The notes below the pieces were generated by a model, which saw nothing but the letters and a program-made list of their open reading frames with translations, was not told where the DNA came from and ran no database searches. DNA of 64,000 nucleotides. Origin: CAYRGS01 sp964423875. Lineage in GTDB: Bacteria > UBA8248 > JACPRG01 > G963555815. The position numbers and the translations under genes were made by a program. Positions 45,209 to 53,385 of this stretch are shown piece by piece (the stretch's first letter is position 1; the number at the start of each line of letters is the position of its first letter). The DNA is taken from NCBI GenBank assembly GCA_964423875.1, contig CAYRGS010000002.1, positions 32,429 through 96,428 on the forward strand, read 5' to 3'.

Positions 45209-46474
45209 TCAGCCGCTCTCCGCGATGGCGATGGCCTCGGTCATGACGGCGCAATCGGGAACGATCAGCGCCCCCGTTCCGATGGTCGTGCTGGCGGGAG
45301 GATTTTTCCCGTAGACCTCCGCGCGCGCGACCAGGGCCTCGGACAGATCGCCCAGGTCCGTATGATACGTCCAAGTCTTGACGACACTTTCGATCCCGCT
45401 CCCAGCCGCTTCCACCAGTTTCCCGAGGACATCCAGACAGTAACGCATCTGGGCCTCTCCGCGCGTGCGATAGTGGGGAAAGTTGGGATCTATCCGGGCC
45501 TCGGGTGAAACGCCCGTCTTGTAGTCGGTCGGGAGGATCTCGCTTGTGAAAATCCAATCCCCCACCCGCAGCGCTTGGGGCTGATGAAGGGACGGCTCGG
45601 GAATCGCCTCCGTCTCCACGACGTCCACTTTCAATTTGGAATCGCCCGCGAGGGCGATCACGTCCACCTCGATGAGCATGCCCGGGTTGACGAGCCCCCC
45701 CTGGTAGGTCGAGCGCGCGGGCGGATTTCTCGGAAACCGGCTCCGCCACACCCGGTCATAGCCGAAGAAGTCCCGGATGTCGGTCAGCGTCACCTGGGCC
45801 TTGACGACGCGGTCCAGACCGCTCCCGGCATCCTCCAGGATCACGGCGATGGTGTCGAGGACGAACTCCGTCTGTTTCTCAATGGGAGACTCGAAGAGGG
45901 GAAAGACCGGATTTGCCCGGACCTCCGGGGCGACGCCCGTCCGGAAGTCGCTGGCCAGGACGCCGGCAAGGAACCAGAAATCACCGACCCGGACGCCCTG
46001 GGAATACGGGGCCAGGGGTCTCGGCGCCCGATCCGTGTTGAAATACTCCGGCTCGACGGTTTGATCGGCCCCGATGACATCGACGACCATCTTGCAGCCG
46101 GGCATCGGTGGAAGGGCCTCGATGGCGGTGCTGGCCGGGGGAGGCCCGGTCAGCCGCTTGCGCCGTACGGCGAGGTGTTCCGCGAAGTCGTCCATCGTCT
46201 CGTTGAACGTCTGGATCTTCACCACGCGTTCCAGAGACGACCCCGACGCCTCGAGAATCGTTGAGAGGTTGTCGAAAATATAGTCGGTCTGGAGACGCAT
46301 CGGCGACTGCAACGTCGGGAATTCAGGGTTTCCCCGGGCCCGCGGCGCAATCGCCCGCTCGAAATCCGACGCCACATTGCCTGAAAGGAAGACCAGTCCG
46401 CCCGTCTTAACCGCCTGGGCGTAAGGCGCGGTGGGGAGCGGGACTTTGTCCGTGACGACGACCTCTTTTTTCAT
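45209..46474 (-). CDS. Single-chain protein of three tandem Rid domains
   Basis: A 421-residue protein made of three Rid (YjgF/RidA) domains at about 1-137, 142-276 and 280-421. Each has its own TDK/TDR-like N-terminal strand, a long helix (IFDNLSTILEASGSSLERVVK, FVLDTIAVILEDAGSGLDRVVK, YCLDVLGKLVEAAGSGIESVVK) and the final PPA[S/R] segment. All three carry the same insertion, of the form SDF-x8-P-x2-R-x-NP-x-FP, absent from plain RidA. The usual Arg is kept only in the middle domain (Arg254); domains 1 and 3 have Ser115 and Ser395. RidA works as a homotrimer with active sites at subunit interfaces, so one chain could form a trimer by itself with one standard site. Confidence 0.9.
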   Translation of the reverse strand: MKKEVVVTDKVPLPTAPYAQAVKTGGLVFLSGNVASDFERAIAPRARGNPEFPTLQSPMRLQTDYIFDNLSTILEASGSSLERVVKIQTFNETMDDFAEHLAVRRKRLTGPPPASTAIEALPPMPGCKMVVDVIGADQTVEPEYFNTDRAPRPLAPYSQGVRVGDFWFLAGVLASDFRTGVAPEVRANPVFPLFESPIEKQTEFVLDTIAVILEDAGSGLDRVVKAQVTLTDIRDFFGYDRVWRSRFPRNPPARSTYQGGLVNPGMLIEVDVIALAGDSKLKVDVVETEAIPEPSLHQPQALRVGDWIFTSEILPTDYKTGVSPEARIDPNFPHYRTRGEAQMRYCLDVLGKLVEAAGSGIESVVKTWTYHTDLGDLSEALVARAEVYGKNPPASTTIGTGALIVPDCAVMTEAIAIAESG

Positions 46475-46511
46475 TCCGTGATCCTTAGATTTGGATAAGA
46501 AAAGTGTGGCG

Positions 46512-46531
46512 CGGAGGCTTTAGCCTCCGCT
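46512..46531. repeat. Short perfect palindrome
   Basis: Arms GCGGAGGC (46512-46519) and GCCTCCGC (46524-46531) around a TTTA loop. The perfect stem with four-base loop resembles dispersed intergenic palindromes; AGCCTCCGCTGG recurs around 6724-6736. No T-run follows. Confidence 0.55.
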
Positions 46532-46756
46532 GGAACTGGATCCTGATAATTACTGGGTCCGTCGGCGGCAAAACCATGTAACCCATAAGGCAAGATTTTG
46601 CCAGCAACTCTTGCGCTTCTCCAATCTCGGTGATATCGCCTTACATCCAAATGAGGCGGGGGCTAAACCCCTCGCGCGCCTACCCGATCACATTCTTGAC
46701 GCGGGTCGGTTGACCCCCGTTCGAAATGACGGCCACCGGGTTAAAAAAAAGGGTGC

Positions 46757-46779
46757 CACTGGCAGCTTGCCTGCCAGTG
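46757..46779. repeat. Intergenic hairpin
   Basis: Arms CACTGGCAG (46757-46765) and CTGCCAGTG (46771-46779) with a CTTGC loop, preceded by A8 at 46743-46750. On the minus strand the stem would be followed by eight T, so it can end leftward transcripts from upstream, or it may be a repeat. Confidence 0.5.
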
Positions 46780-46821
46780 CCGCCTTGTGTCGAACACTTC
46801 CCCTTGATCCGCCCCCTCCCC

Positions 46822-47259
46822 TTATGTCCCGTCGTCGATCACCGCGATGGCCCGCACCTCGATTTTACACCGCGGGTCCGTGGCCAAGCAGGTGACGCCG
46901 ACCGTCGTCGACGTGGGCGGGTGGTTCGGGAAAAACTTCGCCTGCGCTGCGTTGGCCTTGTCCTGTTCATCCATCGTCACGATAAACCGGCAGACATCGA
47001 TGATGTCATCCATCGTCCCCCCGGCCCCCTCAACGGTCTTCTTGATGTTTTCGAAAGCGGTGGTCGTCTGCTCCCCCATGTCCTCGGGAATTCCGTCGAA
47101 CTCTTCGGGGATGTGCGGATGGGTGTGATAGACCGGGGCGGCGGTGCACCCCGCGATGAAGAGGATCTTCCCCCGATTGACTTTGATCCCCGGCGCGTAA
47201 GGCATCCATACGTCTTTCCGGGCGTCCGGGTGGTGAATGACTTCGACATCTCTCGCCAT
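46822..47259 (-). CDS. Rid family protein
   Basis: A 145-residue single Rid domain: PDARKDVWMPYAPGIKVNRGKILFIAG at the start, AFENIKKTVEGAGGTMDDIIDVCRF in the middle, and HPPTSTTVGV...IEVRAIAVI at the end. The substrate Arg of archetypal RidA is again replaced (Ser in PPTSTTV). An insertion around YHTHPHIPEEFDG is His-rich and unlike the other two Rid proteins, possibly a metal or ligand site. It is separated from the three-domain Rid gene by 347 bases with hairpins, so it may be independently transcribed. Confidence 0.9.
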   Translation of the reverse strand: MARDVEVIHHPDARKDVWMPYAPGIKVNRGKILFIAGCTAAPVYHTHPHIPEEFDGIPEDMGEQTTTAFENIKKTVEGAGGTMDDIIDVCRFIVTMDEQDKANAAQAKFFPNHPPTSTTVGVTCLATDPRCKIEVRAIAVIDDGT

Positions 47260-47593
47260 ATCGCGGTTGACCTCCGTTGAATCAGTGGAACGGCTCGTGC
47301 GGCAGGAGACAGCCCCTGCGTTTCATGACCCGAGCGAGACCCTGGTTGAATCCCGGCCGGCCCAAAGGGGCCGCTTTTATTATAATCGCGATACCCTTGC
47401 CCGAACGTGTCCGTTGGGACCCGCCGCCCGCGCCATCCACCGGGATTCCTGCGAAACCCTTCTCCTACTCGCCCCGGAGGATGTAGTATGGTGGAAACGG
47501 CGCAAAATCACGAACGGCGACTCAAAGTTTTCAGTTCATTGACCCTGACCCGGCAATATGAGGCGGCGAAATCCCGTGAGAGGAGTCGGCGGA
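47260..47593. other. Divergent intergenic region
   Basis: About 330 bases between the leftward Rid gene and the rightward Rieske oxygenase. It should hold promoters for both. AGAGGAG at 47578-47584 is the ribosome site of the oxygenase. I see no other supported feature. Confidence 0.4.
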
Positions 47594-48556
47594 ATGATTG
47601 AGAGCGATCTTTGGCCGGCGCTACGCGATTACTGGCATCCGGCGGCGTTTGCCGAAGACGTGGGAGACAAGCCCTTGGCCGTCCGGCTCCTAGACGAGCC
47701 AATCGCCATCTGCCGCCTCGGAGACCGCGTGGCGGCGTTTCACGACCTTTGCATTCACCGCGGGACGCCCCTCTCCCTGGGGTGGGTGGAGGGCGACAGC
47801 ATCGTCTGCGCCTATCACGGCTGGGCCTACGGGGTGAACGGGAAGTGCGTCCGCATCCCCTCAATTCCGCCGGAGCATCCCATCCCCAAAAAGGCCTGCT
47901 TGACGACCTACCTCGCCCAAGAAAAATACGGAATCGTGTGGGTGTGCCTAGCGGACGAGCCCCGCGCGCTCATTCCGGATTTCTCGCCGCTCGAGGACCC
48001 GGGCTTCCGCTTGGTCGTCCATGACAAAAGGCCCTGGAAGTGCAGCGCGGCCCGGACCATCGAGAATTTCCTCGATTTCTCTCATTTTCCTTGGGTACAC
48101 GAGGGAATCCTGGGAGATCGGGCGAACCCCCGGACGCCCGACGTAACGACCGAGCGAGACGACGAGACCATCCGTTTCACGATTGGGAACGAGCCCGATG
48201 GACTCCACAGCGCTTCCTATCAACGCTACTACTGGGTCACCCGGCCTTTCGCATGTCACATCGGGCGGGTCGAGGCGGATGGGCGGGCGGAGCGTCTGTA
48301 TTTCGCATGCACCCCGCATTCGGCGCGCGAGTGCACGCGATTTACGCTGATAGGCCGGAACTACGAGCCCGGCCCATCAGATGGCGCGCGGATCGAGGAC
48401 GTGGAAGATCTGGTGGCCGAACAAGACCGCGTCATCGTCGAGAACCAGCGGCCGGAGGAGCTGCCGCTGGACCTATCCGAAGAGCTCCACGTGAAAGGCC
48501 CCGACACCGCGTCTATCGAATACCGGCGGATGATGAAGGCATTGGGGGTTGAATAG
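47594..48556 (+). CDS. Rieske non-haem iron aromatic-ring oxygenase (paralogue of 9548-10579)
   Basis: A 320-residue oxygenase. The Rieske site is complete (CIHRGTPLS and CAYHGWAY), as is the mononuclear iron site in ENFLDFSHFPWVHEG. It parallels the oxygenase at 9548-10579 along the whole length, with the same ESDLWPALRDYWHP start and the same RIPSIPPEHPIPKKACLT segment, and ends with the same LPLDLSEELHVKGPD pattern. No reductase or small subunit is adjacent. It is the first gene of a plus-strand catabolic cluster with a binding protein, cyclase, dehydrogenase and ABC transporter, so the substrate is probably imported by this transporter. Confidence 0.93.
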   Translation: MIESDLWPALRDYWHPAAFAEDVGDKPLAVRLLDEPIAICRLGDRVAAFHDLCIHRGTPLSLGWVEGDSIVCAYHGWAYGVNGKCVRIPSIPPEHPIPKKACLTTYLAQEKYGIVWVCLADEPRALIPDFSPLEDPGFRLVVHDKRPWKCSAARTIENFLDFSHFPWVHEGILGDRANPRTPDVTTERDDETIRFTIGNEPDGLHSASYQRYYWVTRPFACHIGRVEADGRAERLYFACTPHSARECTRFTLIGRNYEPGPSDGARIEDVEDLVAEQDRVIVENQRPEELPLDLSEELHVKGPDTASIEYRRMMKALGVE

Positions 48557-48674
48557 GACACGGCGGGATTCGGCCGCGCGCACCTTGAAATGGGGAGGAA
48601 AGGCAGGCTAAATACATCCTGTCGCCCCCAACCGGGCTCCATTCCAAAACTCGCCCTTTTAATGGAGAAACACA

Positions 48675-49547
48675 ATGGCGGAAAAGCCGTTTCGGTTTGT
48701 GAATGAAGACACGGTTTTCACCCTCCCCTGGGAAGTGGGCATTCTCGAAGGGTTGTTCGAGAAAGAGGGCATCGAGGTCGAAATCGCCGAGAAGAATCCC
48801 TCCAACGTCGCGCCCGAGCTCTTCGGCCGCAACAAGGAAACCCTTTTCGAAGGCAGGGACCTGGATGCCTACAACGTCTGCGAATGGGGGGCCATCAAGC
48901 GAACCGCTACGGAGGGCCATCGGCCGTCCCGCATCCTGAACTTCCGGGAATCGATCACCGTCATGGGAATCGTGGCCGGAAAGGGCGCCGGGGTCACGCA
49001 TCCCGAAGACCTGGCGGGCGTCCCGGTCGCCGTTCAGATGCACACCGGCTCTCACTACATGGTCCTCAAGGAGCTCCAGGGGTTCCTGCCCAAGGAGGAT
49101 ATCCAGGTCATCCAGATTGGCGGCCCCGCCACGCGGCTTCGCGCCCTGCTTGAGGGCAAGGTCAAGGCGGCCGCCCTGATGGAGCCTTTTCTCAGCTTCG
49201 CCGAGATGGAGGGGAATCTGATCTCGATGGCCTACTACAACGGCATAGTGGTGGCCGGGGAAGGCTACGACGCCGAGACCATACGGAAGATCCAGGGGAT
49301 CCTCCGTCAGGCCGTCGATCTCATCAACCTGGACAAGCGGAAATACGCCCACCTTCTCCTGAACGATCTGCCCGAAGACCTTCGTCCCCAAATGGCCCTG
49401 GATGACCTCCACGTCGAACGCCTGCGCTATGTATACCCCCGCCCCTACCCACGGGATCGGTATGAGATGCAGGCTCGTTGGATGAAGGAATGGGGGCTTT
49501 TGGACGAAGGCGCCAAGCCCGAAATGGTCTTGACGGCTTCCTGTTGA
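48675..49547 (+). CDS. NMT1/THI5-like substrate-binding-fold protein without signal peptide
   Basis: A 290-residue periplasmic-binding-fold protein of the NMT1/THI5/SsuA-like group: WEVGILEGLFEKEGIEVE at the start, HPEDLAGVPVAVQMHTGSHYMVL in the middle and the GPATRLRALLEGKVKAAALMEPF hinge region. It has no signal peptide, so it is either cytoplasmic or exported in another way. Relatives include ABC binding proteins for aromatic or pyrimidine precursors and THI5-type enzymes. GGAG lies before the ATG. It lies between the Rieske oxygenase and the cyclase gene. Confidence 0.82.
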   Translation: MAEKPFRFVNEDTVFTLPWEVGILEGLFEKEGIEVEIAEKNPSNVAPELFGRNKETLFEGRDLDAYNVCEWGAIKRTATEGHRPSRILNFRESITVMGIVAGKGAGVTHPEDLAGVPVAVQMHTGSHYMVLKELQGFLPKEDIQVIQIGGPATRLRALLEGKVKAAALMEPFLSFAEMEGNLISMAYYNGIVVAGEGYDAETIRKIQGILRQAVDLINLDKRKYAHLLLNDLPEDLRPQMALDDLHVERLRYVYPRPYPRDRYEMQARWMKEWGLLDEGAKPEMVLTASC

Positions 49548-49634
49548 TCGGAACGGACGGGGGGAATGATAAATCCCCTCCCTCGGATGAACCTGGCGTC
49601 AAAGACCGCCTCAAAATCCCAAGGAGTGATTTCC

Positions 49635-50456
49635 ATGCCCACGGCGGAAGTGAAAGAAGCCCTCGAAAGCCTCATTCAAAGCGGCGACACCCTCGATTTC
49701 GTGGACATGACCCAGCGCTGGCATAACCGGGTCCCGACGTGGCCCTACTTCCCGTCCTCGGAGATCCGAAACTTTCACAGCCACCACAAGGACGGGCTTT
49801 GCAGCCTCATCATCGAAACCAACATGCACTCGGGCACCCACATCGACGCCCCTCTCCACTTCAACGCCGGCGGGTGGGACTTGGCGGACATGCCCCTGGA
49901 TCGCTGCCAAGGCTCCGCCCTCGTCGTAGACCTGAGCCACGAGGTCGAGGAGTGGACGTACATCAACCGCGAAATGATCGAACGGAACATCCCGGAAGGC
50001 GAGGCCCTTCGAGAGAACGACATCCTGATCCTCTATTTCAACTGGAAGCGCTTCAACTGGGAAGGGACCGAGCGCAACGAGCAAACCTTCTTCTGCAAGC
50101 ACCCGGGACCGGACCCCAGCGTCACGGACTGGTTGATCGAAAAGCGCGTCAAGTGGGTCGCCAGCGACGCCCCGGCCTTCGAACACCCCTGGAACCTGAT
50201 GATCAAAAACTACCGCCCGGACCTCGTCCGCGAGTGGGAGCAAAAGACCGGCCTGAAGCTGGACGACGTCCACCTCGAAGACCACTACCTCCACTGTCAC
50301 CGCCGGATGATGAAGGAAAATCTGATGCACGTGGACAACGTCGGCGGGGACGTGGATAAGGTGCTTGGCAAGCGGATCTACGTCATGGCCCTCCCCTGGC
50401 GTTTCGTAGGCGGCGAGGCCTGCATCTGCCGCCTGGTGGGATTGGTCGGGTGTTGA
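49635..50456 (+). CDS. Cyclase-family (kynurenine-formamidase-like) metal hydrolase
   Basis: A 273-residue hydrolase of the cyclase family, which includes arylformamidase and isatin hydrolase. The metal motif HSGTHIDAPLHF is present, with later His residues in LEDHYLHCHRRMM and DAPAFEH. These enzymes open amide or imide rings with Mn or Zn. Isatin hydrolase and N-formylkynurenine formamidase handle tryptophan/indole-derived compounds, so an N-heterocyclic substrate is plausible. The start at 49635 has AAGGAGTGA upstream; an extra 23 codons upstream lack similarity. In the same plus-strand cluster as the oxygenase, binding protein and dehydrogenase. Confidence 0.88.
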   Translation: MPTAEVKEALESLIQSGDTLDFVDMTQRWHNRVPTWPYFPSSEIRNFHSHHKDGLCSLIIETNMHSGTHIDAPLHFNAGGWDLADMPLDRCQGSALVVDLSHEVEEWTYINREMIERNIPEGEALRENDILILYFNWKRFNWEGTERNEQTFFCKHPGPDPSVTDWLIEKRVKWVASDAPAFEHPWNLMIKNYRPDLVREWEQKTGLKLDDVHLEDHYLHCHRRMMKENLMHVDNVGGDVDKVLGKRIYVMALPWRFVGGEACICRLVGLVGC

Positions 50457-50517
50457 GCCGGCGGGACCCCGGCCCGACGCGCTCGCGGCTCATACACCCT
50501 GAACGGGAGAGCAATGG

Positions 50518-51627
50518 ATGACAACCCGGACGAACCTCCCCTCCACGATGGAGGCCGTCCGCCTCCATGGGGTCGATGATTTCCGCGTTGAGGAGATTCC
50601 GACGCCCGAACCCGGCCTGCGCGAAGTCCTGTGCCGCGTGGAAGCGGTCACCATCTGCGGCACGGACATCGCCATCATCAAAGGCCATCACCAGCAGTGG
50701 GCGAAGGACCTGCCCCTGACCCTCGGCCACGAGTGGGCCGGCCGGGTGGTCGCGCTGGGCGAGGGATCCGAGGGCTTCGGCTTCCACCTGGGCGATCCCG
50801 TTTGCGGCACTTCCCACAGCGGCTGCGGGTTTTGCCGGATGTGCCTCATCGGCCGGTACAACCTCTGCGTCAACTACGGCCATCCGGAGTTGGGCCACCG
50901 CCAGTACGGCCATGTGACCGACGGGGCCTACGCCGAGTACATGGTCAACACCCTCAAGACCATCCATAAGATTCCTGAAGACATGCCCTTCGAGATCGCG
51001 GCCAACGTGGACCCGGCCGCCATCGGCCTTCACTCGGTGAAACGGACCGGGATTCATCCCGGCGAGACCGTGGTTGTCCTGGGTCCCGGCCCGGTGGGGT
51101 TTTTCGCCTTCCAGTGCGCCTTCGCCCTGGGGGCGGGGCGCGTCATCATGGTCGGATCGGGCGAGCGCCTCGCCAAGGCCGCCGAGTTGAGCGCCGAGAC
51201 AATAAACTATCGGGAGACCGATCCCGTCCAGGCCGTCCGCGACCTGACCGGCGGATGGGGGGCGGATGTTGTCGTAGACTGCGCGGCGACGAAAGACTCC
51301 CTGGTCCAGGCCATCGACATGACCTGCAAGGGGGGCCGCGTCGCGTACACGGGGATCCCCACTGAGGCGCCCGTCCTCAACTACCGCAAGCTCATTCTCG
51401 AAGAGGTGGACGTTTACGGCGTCCGCGCCAACCCCAACGCCGCTGTGGAGACCATCCCGCTCTTCCAACGGGGGGCGATCCGAGCCGAGCCGTTGATCAC
51501 CCATCGCTTCCCCCTCAAGGAATACCGGGAGGCGTATGACACCTTTGTCGAACGACGGGACGGGGCCATTCTCGTAAGCCTGAGACCCGGGGCGGAGGGG
51601 ACAGGGGAAACGGCCGGAACGGCGTAA
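50518..51627 (+). CDS. Zinc-dependent medium-chain alcohol dehydrogenase
   Basis: A 369-residue medium-chain dehydrogenase. Catalytic zinc residues in ICGTD and GHEWAG, structural zinc in CGFCRMCLIGRYNLC, and the nucleotide site in LGPGPVGFFAF; all are intact. Resembles threonine, sorbitol or hydroxymethyl dehydrogenases. ATG 50518 with GGGAGA a few bases upstream. It lies between the cyclase and the ABC ATPase gene, with only 8 bases to the latter. It could oxidise the alcohol formed in the pathway. Confidence 0.92.
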   Translation: MTTRTNLPSTMEAVRLHGVDDFRVEEIPTPEPGLREVLCRVEAVTICGTDIAIIKGHHQQWAKDLPLTLGHEWAGRVVALGEGSEGFGFHLGDPVCGTSHSGCGFCRMCLIGRYNLCVNYGHPELGHRQYGHVTDGAYAEYMVNTLKTIHKIPEDMPFEIAANVDPAAIGLHSVKRTGIHPGETVVVLGPGPVGFFAFQCAFALGAGRVIMVGSGERLAKAAELSAETINYRETDPVQAVRDLTGGWGADVVVDCAATKDSLVQAIDMTCKGGRVAYTGIPTEAPVLNYRKLILEEVDVYGVRANPNAAVETIPLFQRGAIRAEPLITHRFPLKEYREAYDTFVERRDGAILVSLRPGAEGTGETAGTA

Positions 51628-51635
51628 CCGAAAGG

Positions 51636-52436
51636 GTGATTCCGCACCGCCTGGGGGGAAAAACCATCACCGCGAACCATACGAAAATTCGCATCGAAGG
51701 CGCGACGAAGAGCTTTCTCAGCGGCTCCGTGGTGGCCTTTGAGAACCTCACCCTGGATGTCCGGACCGAAGAGATCATCTGCATCCTCGGACCCAGCGGT
51801 TGCGGAAAAACAACGCTGCTGAAGGCCATCGACGGCCTCTATTCCCTCGAAGGGGGCCGGATCACTATCGACGGCCATGGGGTGGACTGCCCCCGGCCCG
51901 AGATCGCCATGGTCTTCCAGCACTTCGGCCTGTTCCCCTGGAAAAGGCTCCACCAGAACGTCGCCTACGGCCTTCACGTCCAGAAAATGACCAAGGCCGA
52001 GATCAAGGAGCGGTCCGATCACTACATCGACATGGTCGGCCTGAGGGGGTTCGAGAACCACTTTCCCTATCAACTTTCCGGCGGGATGCAGCAACGGGCC
52101 GGGCTGGCCCGCGCCCTAGCGATTCACCCGGACGTCCTCCTAATGGATGAGCCTTTCGGGGCCCTGGACGCGCAAACCCGGGAGATCCTCCAGGAAGAGC
52201 TTCAGGGCATCTGGCAGCGGGAGAAGCGGACGATGGTCTTCATCACCCACAGCATCGACGAGGCCATTCTTCTGGGCGACCGGGTGGCGGTCATGAGCGA
52301 CCGGCCCGGCCGGATCCTCGAGATCATCGATATCGACTATCGGCGGCCCAGAACTCACAAAGGCCTCCGGGCCGCCGACAATTTCGCAACCCTCCGCAAT
52401 CACCTCTGGGACCTTCTGAGAACGGTTCTGGACTGA
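51636..52436 (+). CDS. ABC transporter ATP-binding protein (nitrate/sulfonate/taurine type)
   Basis: A 266-residue ABC ATPase of the SsuB/TauB/NrtD type. Walker A is GPSGCGKTT, the signature is LSGGMQQRAGLARAL, and Walker B is VLLMDEPFGALD, followed by the H-loop in MVFITHSIDEA. The GTG at 51636 is the only recognised start, but the region just before residue 17 shows GGGGGGAAAAACC eight bases ahead of an ATC, so the true start could be later. Its stop overlaps the permease start (TGATG), so the two are translationally coupled. Forms an importer with the permease and one of the binding proteins (48675 or 54689). Confidence 0.92.
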   Translation: MIPHRLGGKTITANHTKIRIEGATKSFLSGSVVAFENLTLDVRTEEIICILGPSGCGKTTLLKAIDGLYSLEGGRITIDGHGVDCPRPEIAMVFQHFGLFPWKRLHQNVAYGLHVQKMTKAEIKERSDHYIDMVGLRGFENHFPYQLSGGMQQRAGLARALAIHPDVLLMDEPFGALDAQTREILQEELQGIWQREKRTMVFITHSIDEAILLGDRVAVMSDRPGRILEIIDIDYRRPRTHKGLRAADNFATLRNHLWDLLRTVLD

Positions 52437-53257
52437 TGGCCGAAACCACCCGGCAAGGGAATCCGAAGGCGTCCCCCGAAACCGCTCCGGCGGAACACCA
52501 TGGCGAAACCATCGTCCATCCCCCGGAGCGACCCCGGCGTCTGGGCAAGGCGGTCCTCATCCGGATTGCCTCGCTCGTCGTCGTCCTGGTGGGTTGGGAG
52601 CTTTACGGAAGGTGCTGCATCAACCCGGTCCTCTTTACATACCCATCGGCCATCGCCCAGGCATTCGTGAGACTTTCCGCTTCGGGAGAGTTGTGGGACG
52701 CCTGCCGGGAGAGCCTCTCTGTCCTGTTCACAGGATGGAGCGTGGGGGTTGTCATCGGCATCTTCTTCGGACTCTTCATGGCCCGTTTCTTCTTTGTCGA
52801 GTACGCCACGGACCTCTACGTCAACGGCCTGTACGCCACGCCCATCGTCGCCCTCGTCCCGCTGATCATCAACTGGTTCGGCTTTTCCGTCATGGCGCGG
52901 ATCGTCATCGTCTTCCTGTTCAGCGTGTTCCCGGTCCTCATCAACACCTTCCAAGGGGTGAAGAACGTCGAGGCCAACCTCCTGGAGGTGGCGCGGTCGT
53001 TCTGCTCCACCGAGCGGCAGCTCTGGCGCGACGTGATCCTGCCCTCGTCGGTCCCCTATATCATCGCGGGCCTGCGGCTCTCCATCGGACGCGGGTTGGT
53101 GGGGCTCGTGGTGGCGGAGCTGTTCACCTCCCTAGCGGGGTTGGGCGCCATCATCGTCAACGCGCAGACCGACATGGAAAACGACTCGATGTTCGTCCCC
53201 ATCGTCATCCTGATGACCCTTGGAATCATCCTCAGCGAGGGCCTCAAGTGGTTCGAG
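52436..53257 (+). CDS. ABC transporter permease (partial, cut by gap)
   Basis: The first 274 residues of a permease of the nitrate/sulfonate/taurine type. After a polar N-terminus of 40 residues it has six membrane helices and the inner-membrane coupling loop EVARSFCSTERQLWRDVILP, which contacts the ATPase. It ends in the run of Ns at 53258, a few residues from a normal C-terminus (GLKWFE), so the gene is probably complete in the genome. Beyond the gap the frame is not resumed clearly. Confidence 0.9.
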
Positions 53258-53267
53258 NNNNNNNNNN
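53258..53267. other. Assembly gap (10 N)
   Basis: A run of exactly ten N between the permease and the chimeric hydrolase. Ten N is a fixed placeholder for an unknown distance. The bases just after it (53268-53385) are AT-rich, unlike the sequence before. Confidence 0.98.
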
Positions 53268-53385
53268 AACGGATGCCCAATGGTTGTATGCCAATCACCG
53301 TGTTAGAATGACCCGGATAACCCACACTTACCTGTAGATAATTTGGCCGAACCTCACAAACTTAAATTTATTGCGGAGTTAAATA

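Larger units (their letters stand above)
46475..46821. other. Intergenic region with two hairpins
   Basis: About 350 bases between two minus-strand Rid genes, with hairpins at 46512-46531 and 46757-46779 and no plausible coding sequence. The left part should hold the promoter of the three-domain Rid gene. Confidence 0.5.

Noticed and set aside
53283..53308. Promoter-like TTGTAT...TAGAAT before the chimeric hydrolase
   Set aside because: The spacing of 14 bases is too short for a standard promoter, and the site is only 15 bases from an assembly gap.
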